This document shows, piece after piece, positions 46,508-56,101 of a stretch of 64,000 nt of DNA (the first letter of the stretch is position 1; each line of letters starts with the position of its first letter). A program made the translations under genes and the position numbers. Location: positions 494,978 to 558,977 of the forward strand of contig CALUXX010000001.1 of the NCBI GenBank assembly GCA_944324845.1. Direction: 5' to 3'. Under the pieces are notes generated by a model that searched no databases, had not been told where the DNA came from, and worked only from the letters and a program-made list of their open reading frames with translations. This stretch comes from Candidatus Gastranaerophilales bacterium. GTDB lineage: Bacteria; Cyanobacteriota; Vampirovibrionia; Gastranaerophilales; Gastranaerophilaceae.

Positions 46508-47527
46508 TTAACTTACTTGCATTTCTTTTTCAAAACCAAACAATGAACTTACAGATTCATCATCGTGGATTCTTGAAATAGCCTGAGCCAATAACGGAGC
46601 TACTGATATCTGTTTGATATTAGAAGGCATCTTGCTCATATCAAGCGGAATAGTATTTGTTACAATACATTCTGTTATTGGAGCAGAACCCAATCTTTCA
46701 ACCGCAGGTCCAGAGAATACAGGGTGAGTTGCACAAACATAAATTTCTTTTGCGCCCTTTGATTTTAAAAGTTTAGATGCTTCGCAAATTGTTCCTGCAG
46801 TATCAATAATATCATCAAACATCAAGCAAACTTTGCCTTCAACATCACCAATAACATTTGTTGCAATAGCTTCATTATGTTTGTCACGTCTTTTATCTAT
46901 AATTGCAATCGGACAATCTAATCTTTTAGCAAAATATCTTGTTCTATTTGCTCCACCCATATCAGGAGATACAGCAATCATACTATCAGGATCAATACCT
47001 AAATCTTTAATATAATTAACTAAAATAGGAGTTGCAAAAATGTGATCAACTAAAATATTGAAAAATCCTTGAATTTGACCGGTATGTAGATCCATCGCTA
47101 GGACTCTATCAGCACCGGCAGTTGTAAGCAAATCGGCAACAAGTTTAGCTGTAATCGCTTCACGGCCTGAGGTTTTTCTATCCTGTCTTGCATATCCGTA
47201 ATATGGAATAACTGCGGTAATCGTCTTGGCACTTGCACGTTTAAATGCATCAATTATAATAAGCAATTCCATAAGGTTTTCATTTACAGGGTTGCAAACA
47301 GGCTGAATGATAAATACATCATCCCCTCTAACACTTTCTTTTACCTGAACATAAATTTCACCATCTGCAAAATTTTTAACAACCATAGGTCCAACAGTTG
47401 TCCCTAAATAATCAGCAATTTCTTGTGCTAATTTTGGGTTTGAGCGTCCGGCAAATAATTTAATGTCATGTGTTGGATTTATTGCTCTTTCTAACTGGGG
47501 GTACACCATTTCTTCTACTGCAGTCAT
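46508..47527 (-). CDS. prs: Ribose-phosphate pyrophosphokinase
   Basis: Makes PRPP for nucleotides, His and Trp. 339 residues, with about 18 extra at the N terminus before the usual IKLFAGRSNPKLAQEIA. The flexible-loop YARQDRKTSGREAITAK, Mg/ribose-phosphate VLAMDLHTGQIQGFF and PRPP loop DDIIDTAGTI are exact. Class I enzyme. Confidence 0.98.
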   Translation of the reverse strand: MTAVEEMVYPQLERAINPTHDIKLFAGRSNPKLAQEIADYLGTTVGPMVVKNFADGEIYVQVKESVRGDDVFIIQPVCNPVNENLMELLIIIDAFKRASAKTITAVIPYYGYARQDRKTSGREAITAKLVADLLTTAGADRVLAMDLHTGQIQGFFNILVDHIFATPILVNYIKDLGIDPDSMIAVSPDMGGANRTRYFAKRLDCPIAIIDKRRDKHNEAIATNVIGDVEGKVCLMFDDIIDTAGTICEASKLLKSKGAKEIYVCATHPVFSGPAVERLGSAPITECIVTNTIPLDMSKMPSNIKQISVAPLLAQAISRIHDDESVSSLFGFEKEMQVS

Positions 47528-47671
47528 AATTACATAATCCTTTCTTTATACATTGACCTGTCATATCATTATAAAACTGTTGTTGAATATCTACAAGATT
47601 TTTTTAAGTTTTGTAATACTAAAAACGCCTGAATTTTTAAATTTGTTCTCTTTTTTTTATAAAAAAACAAA

Positions 47672-47703
47672 AGAAGTACCGAAATTTTTCATTCCGATAC
47701 TTC
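47672..47703 (-). terminator. Intrinsic terminator of hppA
   Basis: Arms 47672-47683 and 47692-47703; on the minus strand two G-U pairs, then a T-rich run. 22 bases past the hppA stop. Confidence 0.85.
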
Positions 47704-47725
47704 CTTGTTATTTGTTGTTAAGAAA

Positions 47726-50191
47726 TTAACCTTCGTTATTTGAATTATCTTTTTTCTCAGCTGCAACTTCTTTTACAGGAATTCTCATTCCATAGAATGA
47801 ACGAACTACGAAAATTACTCCTACAATAAGAAGGATTACACCGATATAAAGCGCAATATTTCTGAAGTTTTCATTGATTGCAATTTCCATTGCCAACAAC
47901 CCGAATAATGTTGTAAATTTGATAATCGGGTTCATTGCAACAGAAGATGTATCTTTAAACGGATCACCAACTGTGTCACCAACAACTGTTGCGGCGTGAA
48001 GATCTGTACCTTTTTCTTTCAAATCAACTTCAACAATTTTCTTAGCATTATCCCAACATCCGCCGGCATTTGCCATAAATACCGCTTGGAATAAACCAAA
48101 TACCGCAATAGCAATCAAATAACTTACAAAGAATGATACTGCACTATTTGATACTGCCGGTGCTGACAAACAAGCAAAAGCTAAAGCAAATGCAAATAGA
48201 GATATGAAGATATTTACCATACCTTTTTGAGCGTATTGAGTACAAATTTTTACAACTTCTTTTGAATTCGCAAGATTAGCACTCTTTTCATCAGCTTCAC
48301 CAAGTTTAATATTTTCTTTAATATATTCAACGGCTCTATAAGCACCTGTAGTTACAGCCTGCATTGACGCTCCGCTGAACCAATAAATTACGGCACCACC
48401 TGTTAACAATCCTAACAATGTATAAGGATTTAACAAGTTCAATATTAATTGAGGATCGATACCTAATGTTTCTTTTATTACAAGAATCAAAGAGAAAATC
48501 ATTGTAGTTGCACCAACTACAGCAGTACCGATTAACACAGGTTTTGAAGTTGCCTTGAATGTATTTCCTGCACCGTCATTTTCTTCAAGATAATACTTAG
48601 CATTTTCAAAATCAGCATCAAACCCGTATTCATTTTTAATTTCATCTTTAATATTCGGAATTTCTTCGATTAAAGACAATTCATAAACTGATTGAGCATT
48701 ATCAGTAACAGGACCATAAGAGTCAACTGCAATAGTAACAGGTCCCATTCCCAAGAAACCAAAAGCAACAAGACCAAATGCAAATACTGATGAATATTCC
48801 ATCATTTCCTCAGGAATAAATGTACTTGCAAAATAAGCAAAGCCCATCAATAAAACAATTACCATACCAATCCAAAAACCTGAGAAGTTTCCTGATACGA
48901 TACCTGATAAAATTGTCAATGAAGCTCCGCCTTCTCTTGAGGCTCTAACAACTTCTTCTGTATGTTTTGCCTTAGGTGATGTGAATATTTTTGTAAATTC
49001 AGGAATTAATGCAGCACCCAAAGTTCCGCAAGAAATTATACATGATAATATTAACCAAATATTACATCCTAAATCACTTAATAACCAGTAGCTTACACCA
49101 AAAGTCATACATATAGATAAAATTGATGTAATCCATACAAGTCTTGTTAATGGTAATTCAAAATCGAATTTTTCAGTCTTAGGTGCATAAACAAATTTAT
49201 CCCATAAACTGTTAATTCCATAAGAAACAACTGATGTAACAATCATTAAAAATCTCATTACAAAAATCCAAGCCAATAATTGAACTTGATTTTCTTGACC
49301 CAAAACAGCAAGCAAGATGAAACTAACTAAAGCAACACCAGTTACACCATAAGTTTCAAAACCGTCAGCTGTAGGTCCGATTGAATCGCCTGCATTATCA
49401 CCGGTACAATCCGCAATAACACCAGGGTTTCTAGGATCGTCTTCTTTAATACCGAATTGAATTTTCATCAAATCAGAACCGATATCAGCAATTTTTGTAA
49501 AAATACCACCTGCAACACGAAGTGCAGAAGCTCCTAAAGATTCACCTATAGCAAATCCAATAAAACAACTTCCCGCAATCTCAGCTGGAACAAATAGTAA
49601 AATTACAAGCATCATAATCAATTCAACAGAAACTAATAGAACACCGATACTCATGCCTGCTTTTAGCGGAATGTTCATAGTATTCAAAGGATTACCTTTT
49701 AATGCTGCAAAAGCTGTTCTTGAGTTTGCTAAAGTATTCATTCTAATACCAAACCAAGCAACTGCATATGAGCCTAGAATACCTATAACTGACCATCCTA
49801 AAATTGTTAACACTGAACCCAAACTCATTTGGCGTAAGTATCCGAAATAAAATGCGATACATATAGCAATTAAAAATTCCAATACCGCCAAAAATTTACC
49901 TTGTTGTATAAGATAAGTCTTACAAGTTTCGAAAATAGTATTTCCGACATCTTCCATTACTTTGTGAACTTCTAATTTTCTAATTTTAAGAAATTCAAAA
50001 AGACCAAAAACAAGCCCAAGAACTGAAATACCAATACCAACTAACAATAATGAATAACTGTCAGGAGCTATGTCTTTAATTCTTGGAACAATCAAGTCTG
50101 CTTCACTTGCAAACGCAGGTGAAGTACCCAATAGCATTATAGACATGAAAAATAATGCCACAGGTGCAATAAACTTTTTAAACATGTTCAC
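47726..50191 (-). CDS. hppA: Membrane-bound proton/sodium-translocating pyrophosphatase
   Basis: Couples PPi hydrolysis to ion pumping, saving energy in anaerobes. 821 residues, about 16 helices. N-terminal signal-like helix, then core motifs CTGDNAGDSIGPTADGFETYG (in parts, near 270-290), NTAGGCWDNAKK-like NAGGCWDNAKKIVE and DTVGDPFKDTSS near the C terminus for PPi/Mg. The K+-site loop reads GNTFKA with Lys546 where K+-dependent enzymes have Ala, which predicts K+-independence. Pumped ion (H+ or Na+) cannot be set with confidence. Confidence 0.97.
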   Translation of the reverse strand: MNMFKKFIAPVALFFMSIMLLGTSPAFASEADLIVPRIKDIAPDSYSLLLVGIGISVLGLVFGLFEFLKIRKLEVHKVMEDVGNTIFETCKTYLIQQGKFLAVLEFLIAICIAFYFGYLRQMSLGSVLTILGWSVIGILGSYAVAWFGIRMNTLANSRTAFAALKGNPLNTMNIPLKAGMSIGVLLVSVELIMMLVILLFVPAEIAGSCFIGFAIGESLGASALRVAGGIFTKIADIGSDLMKIQFGIKEDDPRNPGVIADCTGDNAGDSIGPTADGFETYGVTGVALVSFILLAVLGQENQVQLLAWIFVMRFLMIVTSVVSYGINSLWDKFVYAPKTEKFDFELPLTRLVWITSILSICMTFGVSYWLLSDLGCNIWLILSCIISCGTLGAALIPEFTKIFTSPKAKHTEEVVRASREGGASLTILSGIVSGNFSGFWIGMVIVLLMGFAYFASTFIPEEMMEYSSVFAFGLVAFGFLGMGPVTIAVDSYGPVTDNAQSVYELSLIEEIPNIKDEIKNEYGFDADFENAKYYLEENDGAGNTFKATSKPVLIGTAVVGATTMIFSLILVIKETLGIDPQLILNLLNPYTLLGLLTGGAVIYWFSGASMQAVTTGAYRAVEYIKENIKLGEADEKSANLANSKEVVKICTQYAQKGMVNIFISLFAFALAFACLSAPAVSNSAVSFFVSYLIAIAVFGLFQAVFMANAGGCWDNAKKIVEVDLKEKGTDLHAATVVGDTVGDPFKDTSSVAMNPIIKFTTLFGLLAMEIAINENFRNIALYIGVILLIVGVIFVVRSFYGMRIPVKEVAAEKKDNSNNEG

Positions 50192-50315
50192 TCTCCTTTA
50201 TTATAAAAGTTCCCTCTTTCATCTATCCATTATAAGAAATATTACAACTTTGTACAACAACTTTACATTTGAATATATGATTTACAATTAAATACGCTCT
50301 TGATACACTAATAAT

Positions 50316-50822
50316 ATGAACGATACACTAAAAATCGTATGGGGATGCTTAATTCTCTTTTGTGTAATTGGGATAGTATTTTCAGTACCTGTTGAAAACT
50401 CTCAATCACAAATAAAACGAGCAATTCTCAAAAAAAGACTTGCCCCACTTGCAAGACTCGAAGCGACTCAAAAATACCTTGATGAATATGAAAAAGGTAC
50501 TTTTGATGAAGTTTATATGTTTGGAGATTCTCCAAAATTCAAATCAATGTACTCCATTGAACTTGAAAAGAAACTTTCAGAAACAGAAGCGAAAGAAGAA
50601 AACTCTAACTCAAATATTAGAAAACCACTTTACATAAGAGACAAAAACAATCCAAATATTCTATATAAATACACAGAAGAACCTAAAACCGCAACAAACT
50701 CAAATATAAGTTTTTCAAAACTATTCAAACCATTTTCAAAACCCGTACCTTATTACACAACAAAACCATTATATGTAAGGGATAAAAACAACCCTAATAT
50801 CTACCATCCTGTTTATCCATAA
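50316..50822 (+). CDS. Single-pass membrane protein with repeated RDKNNPNI motif
   Basis: 168 residues. N-terminal helix MNDTLKIVWGCLILFCVIGIVFSVPV anchors it. The remainder is charged; PLYIRDKNNPNI and PLYVRDKNNPNI occur 48 residues apart (about 107 and 155), each followed by a Tyr-rich end. The repeat could bind a shared partner. Convergent with the 50825 gene (2 bases between stops). Divergent from hppA. Family unknown. Confidence 0.65.
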   Translation: MNDTLKIVWGCLILFCVIGIVFSVPVENSQSQIKRAILKKRLAPLARLEATQKYLDEYEKGTFDEVYMFGDSPKFKSMYSIELEKKLSETEAKEENSNSNIRKPLYIRDKNNPNILYKYTEEPKTATNSNISFSKLFKPFSKPVPYYTTKPLYVRDKNNPNIYHPVYP

Positions 50823-50824
50823 AC

Positions 50825-51679
50825 TTAATTAACATATGCACCTTCTAAAAGTTTTATAGCAAAGGTACTTCCAGCAGGAATTGATAAATTTCCACCTTTT
50901 ACAGCTAAGGCAGTAATAGGAGAAACAATAGTTGTTCCGGCATATCCAACCACACCAACAACAGTCGGAATTGGTGATAAAAATACTAAAATTGGGTTAT
51001 CTGCCATTTTGGAAGATATTTGTCTGGTCTTTTTATAAAATCTTTCACCTTTATCAATATGTTTTCCAACACCTGCGATATATTGACGTTTTCCTTTTAT
51101 ACGATTAAAAAAGATTTTTTTAGAAACAGCCTTGGTAATTTTACCATCAAATGAATATGTTTGACCATTATAAGAAATAGCATTAATTTCAATTATAATA
51201 AGTCCACCATTTCCTGTTATTTGAGGCGGATGAGAATTTACAATTTTCCCATAAAATTTCGTCCCCGCAGGGATAATAACATTCTTTTTGTAAACAGGAG
51301 CAGTTGACGTAAAAGTAACATTAGTACCCTTTGCAGTATAATTGGAAATTGTTTGATCCGATTTCACATAAAAAGTTGTCCATCTTGGAATTTTACGATA
51401 AAACTTTTTGTCAGCTTTCGTAACTTCAGGCAATGCTGCAGAATAATCCAACTGCAAATTCTGATTAACTTTTGATATATCATTCTTAGATGAATTATTT
51501 TTTATACTTCCGTTCAAAGTGTTATTCAAAATATCTTGTTCTAACTTATCAGTATTATATTTCTTACGAATTTCCTCATCCACAGAAATATCTAATTCAT
51601 AACCTAAAACAGGTAAATACATATTTAACAAACAAACAAGACAAAAAAATATACCAAATTTTCTCATAAACTTCGCCAT
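50825..51679 (-). CDS. Secreted protein with IPAGTxFxGKI-type beta repeats
   Basis: 284 residues, signal MAKFMRKFGIFFCLVCLLNMYLPVLG. Disordered linker (30-85), then beta segments with VIIPAGTKFYGKIV (about 150) and LSIPAGSTFAIKL (about 267), reminiscent of VirB10/TrbI-like beta-barrels or cell-envelope barrel proteins. The middle has FFNRIKGKRQYIAGVGKHIDKG. In this lineage such proteins are common and unassigned. No terminator of its own visible; it ends 2 bases from a convergent gene. Confidence 0.7.
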   Translation of the reverse strand: MAKFMRKFGIFFCLVCLLNMYLPVLGYELDISVDEEIRKKYNTDKLEQDILNNTLNGSIKNNSSKNDISKVNQNLQLDYSAALPEVTKADKKFYRKIPRWTTFYVKSDQTISNYTAKGTNVTFTSTAPVYKKNVIIPAGTKFYGKIVNSHPPQITGNGGLIIIEINAISYNGQTYSFDGKITKAVSKKIFFNRIKGKRQYIAGVGKHIDKGERFYKKTRQISSKMADNPILVFLSPIPTVVGVVGYAGTTIVSPITALAVKGGNLSIPAGSTFAIKLLEGAYVN

Positions 51680-51703
51680 AATTATATTCCGTAAAATTCA
51701 GAC

Positions 51704-51737
51704 AAAAACGCCCCAAAATAAACTTTGAGGCGTTTTT
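51704..51737 (-). terminator. Intrinsic terminator of the GltD-like gene
   Basis: Outer AAAAACGCC (51704-51712) with GGCGTTTTT (51729-51737), inner CAAA/TTTG, 6-base loop; U-run on the minus strand. Confidence 0.88.
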
Positions 51738-51745
51738 ATAAATAA

Positions 51746-53116
51746 TTATTTCAACAATTCGTTAATAGCTTTAGCAGCCTTTTTACCTGCACCCATTGCA
51801 TTAATTGCGTTAGAAGCACCAACAGGAGCCACATCACCGCCTGCATAAACACAAGGAATATTCGTTGAACGATTTTCAGGATCAACTTGGATATAACCTT
51901 TTGAATCAGTAATAATTTCTATTCCTTCAGCTTCAGCTGAGCGTTGAATGATAGGGTTTGGACCGGTACCAAGTGCAACAATTACAGTATCTACATCTTC
52001 AACTACATACTCACCTGTTCCGATAGGTTTGCATCTTCCTGAAGCATCAGGTTCACCAAGCTTCATAATTTCAAACTTCATACCGTCAACATATCCGTCT
52101 TTTTCAAGAATTTCAACAGGCGCATGAAGGAATTTGAATTGAACACCTTCTTCTTTGGCGTGTCTAATTTCTTCAAGTCTTGCAGGTAATTCTTTTTCTG
52201 TTCTTCTATATAGAATTGAAACTTCTTCAAATCCTACTCTAACTGCTGTTCTTGCAGCATCCATTGCTACGTTTCCACCACCAATTACGGCAACTTTTTT
52301 ACCAACTCTTAGAGGTGTTACACATTCGCCACGACCTGCACCCATTAGATTTACTCTTGTTAAAAATTCGTTTGCGGAAAATACACCATTCAAATTTTCG
52401 CCAGGAATGTGCATCATTTTTGGCAAACCTGCACCTGAACAAATAAATATTGCATCAAATCCATCATCTTTTAATTGTTTTAATGTTACGGATTTTCCAA
52501 CGATTACGTTAGTATGGAACTCAACTCCCATTGATTTTAAGTTGGTAATTTCTCTATCTAATATAGTTCTTGGTAATCTGAAAGGTGGAATACCATATCT
52601 AAGCACACCACCAAGCTTATGAAGTGCTTCAAATACCACAACTTCATGACCTGCTTTTCTTAAATCAGCTGCTGCGGTTATTCCGGCACATCCTGAACCT
52701 ATCACCGCAACTTTTTTACCTGATGGCTTAATTTCCGGCATGTCTGCTTTTGTATTATCACCAACATATCTTTCTAATGCGCCGATTGCTACAGGTTCTC
52801 CTTTTATTCCAAGAATACAATTTCCTTCACATTGTCTTTCTTGAGGGCATACACGACCGCATACGGAAGGCAACATACTTGTTTCTCTGATAATTTGACC
52901 TGCTTTTTCTATATCATCATTCTTTAATGCATCTATAAATTCAGGTATTTGAATATTTACAGGACATCCTTGTACACAACGCGGATTTTTGCAATGTAAA
53001 CATCTTGATGCTTCAAGCTTTACCTGCTCCGGTGTCAAATTACTTTCTACTGCTTCAAAATTTGAACGTCTTTCTATTTTATCCTGTTCTTTTACTCTTT
53101 GTCTTTCAACAGCCAT
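51746..53116 (-). CDS. gltD: NADPH-dependent glutamate synthase small chain-like flavoprotein (GltD/NfnB-like)
   Basis: 456 residues. N-terminal Fe-S domain with two Cys clusters (CLHCKNPRCVQGCP and CGRVCPQERQCEGNC), FAD fold VIGSGCAGITAAADLRKAGHEV, NADP fold VIGGGNVAMDAARTAVRVG, C-terminal VYAGGDVAPVGASNAINAMGAGKKAA. The large gltB chain and an NfnA partner are both missing here, so it could act as a stand-alone homotetramer (GltA type), serve in electron bifurcation, or partner a distant subunit. SD gaggggat precedes the ATG. Confidence 0.9.
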   Translation of the reverse strand: MAVERQRVKEQDKIERRSNFEAVESNLTPEQVKLEASRCLHCKNPRCVQGCPVNIQIPEFIDALKNDDIEKAGQIIRETSMLPSVCGRVCPQERQCEGNCILGIKGEPVAIGALERYVGDNTKADMPEIKPSGKKVAVIGSGCAGITAAADLRKAGHEVVVFEALHKLGGVLRYGIPPFRLPRTILDREITNLKSMGVEFHTNVIVGKSVTLKQLKDDGFDAIFICSGAGLPKMMHIPGENLNGVFSANEFLTRVNLMGAGRGECVTPLRVGKKVAVIGGGNVAMDAARTAVRVGFEEVSILYRRTEKELPARLEEIRHAKEEGVQFKFLHAPVEILEKDGYVDGMKFEIMKLGEPDASGRCKPIGTGEYVVEDVDTVIVALGTGPNPIIQRSAEAEGIEIITDSKGYIQVDPENRSTNIPCVYAGGDVAPVGASNAINAMGAGKKAAKAINELLK

Positions 53117-53252
53117 ACTATTTATCCCCTCTTCTTTTACGACTTTTTCTTCATTTTAATCAAAAAACGTCTGTTATGCAAGTTTGTTACTTTTGCCTTT
53201 TAATATTTTAAAAATTGTGATAATATTATTCTCAAAACGAATTGAGGTTATT

Positions 53253-54437
53253 GTGCTTGAAGTTACTATTTTAATTCTATCTATCTTGTTTACGGGGATG
53301 TTGGTTTGGGCGATTACTTCTAAGTTCTATGAAAAGAAAATTTCTGAACTTAGCAACGAAAACTTCAAACTTAAAAATCAAAATGATTCAAATACTAATT
53401 TAATTAACGAATTAAAATTGGAATTTTCTCAAATTGCCAAAGATGCAATAAGTTCACAACAAGAAACATTGCTTCAGCAACATTCAACTGATTTAAAAAA
53501 CAAAATAGAACTGTTTAAAGCCGAAGAAATAACACCTATAAATAGCCTTCTAAAAGAATTTAAAGGTGCAATAGACGAGTATCAAAAATCACACGCAACA
53601 GATACACTTGAAATAAAAAACGCCATTGCTACTGCTGAAAAATATGCAAAAGCTCTAACAACAGATCAAAATACAAAAGGAAACTTTGGAGAAGATTTGT
53701 TTGAGCAAGTATTGAACTCCGCAAACCTGAAAGAAAATATTCATTATACAAAACAACTTAATACCGAAAACGGCAAACCTGATTTTGTAATACATCTGGA
53801 TAACAATAAACACTTGATTGTAGATTCAAAAGCAATCCTAAAAAAATATATTGAATACAGACAATCCAATGATGATAACACGTTAAAACAAGAATTTATC
53901 AATGACCTTACACTTTGTATAAATAACCTTGCCAAAAGACATTATGAAGATATTGAACAACTTCACCAACCTGGGTTTATATTACTTTATATACCGATAG
54001 AACCTTGTGTTAATTTGATATATTCTGATATAGATTTTAGAAAAATCTTAGATTTGGCAAATTCAAAAAATATCATAATCATTGGAACCGCATCATTAAT
54101 TGTGGTCTTAAGACTAATAAATCAACTTTGGGCATCAAGACTCCAAGAAAAAAATGTTAATAACATTATCCATTGCGGAGAAAAACTCTATAATAATATT
54201 GCACTTCACGCACAAAGCTTGATAAATATTAAAAATTCGATAGAGAAAGCCTCTGAGGTTATCCAAAAAGAAATAAACAGATTTACTACAAAAAACAACG
54301 GTAGTATATTTAAAGAAGCAGAAAAACTAAAAAGTTATGGAATTTTAGATAAAGGCAATTCAGGGAAAAATCCGGCCTCTATTCCAGAAACGTTTTTAGA
54401 AGAAAACTTTATTAACACAGGAGATATCAATGAGTAA
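53253..54437 (+). CDS. rmuC: DNA recombination protein RmuC
   Basis: Predicted nuclease-fold protein that limits rearrangements at inverted repeats. GTG start at 53253 chosen: SD-like gagg 8 bases before, and the helix VTILILSILFTGMLVWAITS then lies at the N terminus as usual; an ATG 23 codons upstream has no SD. About 394 residues. Coiled coil (25-90), then the RmuC core with GNFGEDLFEQVL, PDFVIHLDNNKHLIVDSKA and GFILLYIPIEP. Overlaps the next gene by 8 bases. Confidence 0.92.
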   Translation: MLEVTILILSILFTGMLVWAITSKFYEKKISELSNENFKLKNQNDSNTNLINELKLEFSQIAKDAISSQQETLLQQHSTDLKNKIELFKAEEITPINSLLKEFKGAIDEYQKSHATDTLEIKNAIATAEKYAKALTTDQNTKGNFGEDLFEQVLNSANLKENIHYTKQLNTENGKPDFVIHLDNNKHLIVDSKAILKKYIEYRQSNDDNTLKQEFINDLTLCINNLAKRHYEDIEQLHQPGFILLYIPIEPCVNLIYSDIDFRKILDLANSKNIIIIGTASLIVVLRLINQLWASRLQEKNVNNIIHCGEKLYNNIALHAQSLINIKNSIEKASEVIQKEINRFTTKNNGSIFKEAEKLKSYGILDKGNSGKNPASIPETFLEENFINTGDINE

Positions 54438-55617
54438 TAATTTTGAAGAGAATAATAAATTTTTCAGTCAAGAAGGTACAATCAACAGACGAACATACAT
54501 AACAAATTTTCTTATTGTTGAGATATTGGAATCAATATTATATGTTACACCTCTGATTTTAATATTAATGTTTAATCCTGATATAATGAGTGAAATTTTA
54601 AAATCTCAAACAGAAGCACTTCCTCGTTGGATAAATATATGGGGGCTTTGCACAATATTAGTAGAAATTTCTCTACTTTATCCAAGTATTGTAAAAAGAA
54701 TTAGAGATATCTCAGGCAATCAAGACAACCCAAACTGGGTTATGCTTGCTGTAATTATGCCATTACTTGTATATTTACCTGTACCGGCAATTATCAAGCA
54801 ATTATTTTCAGGAATGTCATTTTTCATAGTCATTTGTTTAATGGCGATGAAAGGTAAAATTTCAGGAGAAAGACCAAAAAGCGAAGTTGCAAAATTCAAC
54901 TGGGGTGCAATGTTTGGAACTTGGATTTGGGGGTTGATAAACAAAAGCTATATTACACTACTTGCAATCCCATTATTTTTTACAACAGGGTTTATACCAT
55001 TTATGATACTTTGCGGAATTAAAGGAAATGAATGGGCTTACGAAAGCAATAAAAAAACTCTTGAAGAATTCCACAAATCACAATCTTTACAAGCCGGGAT
55101 TTTCTCTGCCATAATACCAATTCTTTTTATTATATTATCAACAATCGGACTTGTTGCAGGAACTTTCGCACTGGCTGAATATTTAGACAAACACCCAACA
55201 ACAATAAAAAAACTTGAAAGTTACACCGAAAAAATGATAAAAAACACTACAGAAGCAAGGTTTAAACAAATAGAATTTACGAAGGATGAATACAAATTCT
55301 ACCTTGATCCAGTAGATTGGAAAAAACTTCCAAAACAAAGCAAAATAAATCTCTTCCAAGTTGTAGAATCTTATGTAGTTATGTCTGTTGATAAAAACTA
55401 CTCAAAAGAAAAAGGCATAGCACCTTACATTAAAGAGTATAATAAAATAAAAATCTACAGTACCTATAATAATGAAATTCTTGCAGAATATTATTTTGAC
55501 GAACAAAAATATGACGAACTAACCCAAAAATTTAAGAATAAGGAAATTTCACCCAAAGAATATGTTAAATCAATAACTCAAGGATTAAAATTGAATGAAA
55601 ATCCAACTTTGCCATAG
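54430..55617 (+). CDS. DUF805/DUF2628-like polytopic membrane protein
   Basis: 395 residues. TINRRTYITNFLIVEILES is the DUF805 start (R-R/x-Y pattern), with helices about 25-48, 68-85, 98-120, 132-140; then FNWGAMFGTWIWGLINKSYITLL and GIKGNEWAYESNK look like a second small membrane module common in bacteria, with a helix at 215-240. A 140-residue soluble tail follows (YKFYLDPVDWKKL...). Function unknown. Translationally coupled to rmuC (8-base overlap). Confidence 0.75.
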   Translation: MSNNFEENNKFFSQEGTINRRTYITNFLIVEILESILYVTPLILILMFNPDIMSEILKSQTEALPRWINIWGLCTILVEISLLYPSIVKRIRDISGNQDNPNWVMLAVIMPLLVYLPVPAIIKQLFSGMSFFIVICLMAMKGKISGERPKSEVAKFNWGAMFGTWIWGLINKSYITLLAIPLFFTTGFIPFMILCGIKGNEWAYESNKKTLEEFHKSQSLQAGIFSAIIPILFIILSTIGLVAGTFALAEYLDKHPTTIKKLESYTEKMIKNTTEARFKQIEFTKDEYKFYLDPVDWKKLPKQSKINLFQVVESYVVMSVDKNYSKEKGIAPYIKEYNKIKIYSTYNNEILAEYYFDEQKYDELTQKFKNKEISPKEYVKSITQGLKLNENPTLP

Positions 55618-55661
55618 AAATATTGCTTTATAAATTAAATTTTGAGTGGTAAACTTGAATT

Positions 55662-56081
55662 ATGAAAAATTTAGGACTGATTAAAGAATACTGGTTCAAA
55701 ATACCTGACAAAATAAGATTTCTATTTGTCGGTGGAACAAATGCTGTAATTTCTTATGCCATTTTTGCACTTGCAGTTTATATTTTAGGTTCGAAAAACT
55801 ATCAGGCATGTGTAATATTACAATGGTCTTTATCATCAGTAATTTCATACTTTAATCAAAAATTTTTTGTATTTGCAACAAAAGGAAATTACATCAAAGA
55901 ATACCTAAAATGCTGCTCAACTTGGGCTGTAAGTTACGTCTTGAATGTAATAATCCTTGAACTGCTTGTTCGTTTTGCTATAAAAAACGTTTATATATCA
56001 CAGTTTATTTCAATCTTTTTGGTATCTGTAGTTACTTATGTACTATTCAAATATTTTGCATTCAAAACTAAAAAGAGTTAA
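55662..56081 (+). CDS. GtrA family membrane protein
   Basis: 139 residues, four helices. FLFVGGTNAVISYAIFALAVYIL, SSVISYFNQKFFVF and FVSVVTYVLFKYFAF match the GtrA/flippase-like pattern (GG-N, Phe-x-x-N-K-F-F-F). Likely moves or helps modify lipid-linked sugar for cell-surface glycan. Own start 44 bases after the membrane protein, likely same transcript. Confidence 0.9.
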   Translation: MKNLGLIKEYWFKIPDKIRFLFVGGTNAVISYAIFALAVYILGSKNYQACVILQWSLSSVISYFNQKFFVFATKGNYIKEYLKCCSTWAVSYVLNVIILELLVRFAIKNVYISQFISIFLVSVVTYVLFKYFAFKTKKS

Positions 56082-56101
56082 AACGAAAATATTATACAAA
56101 A

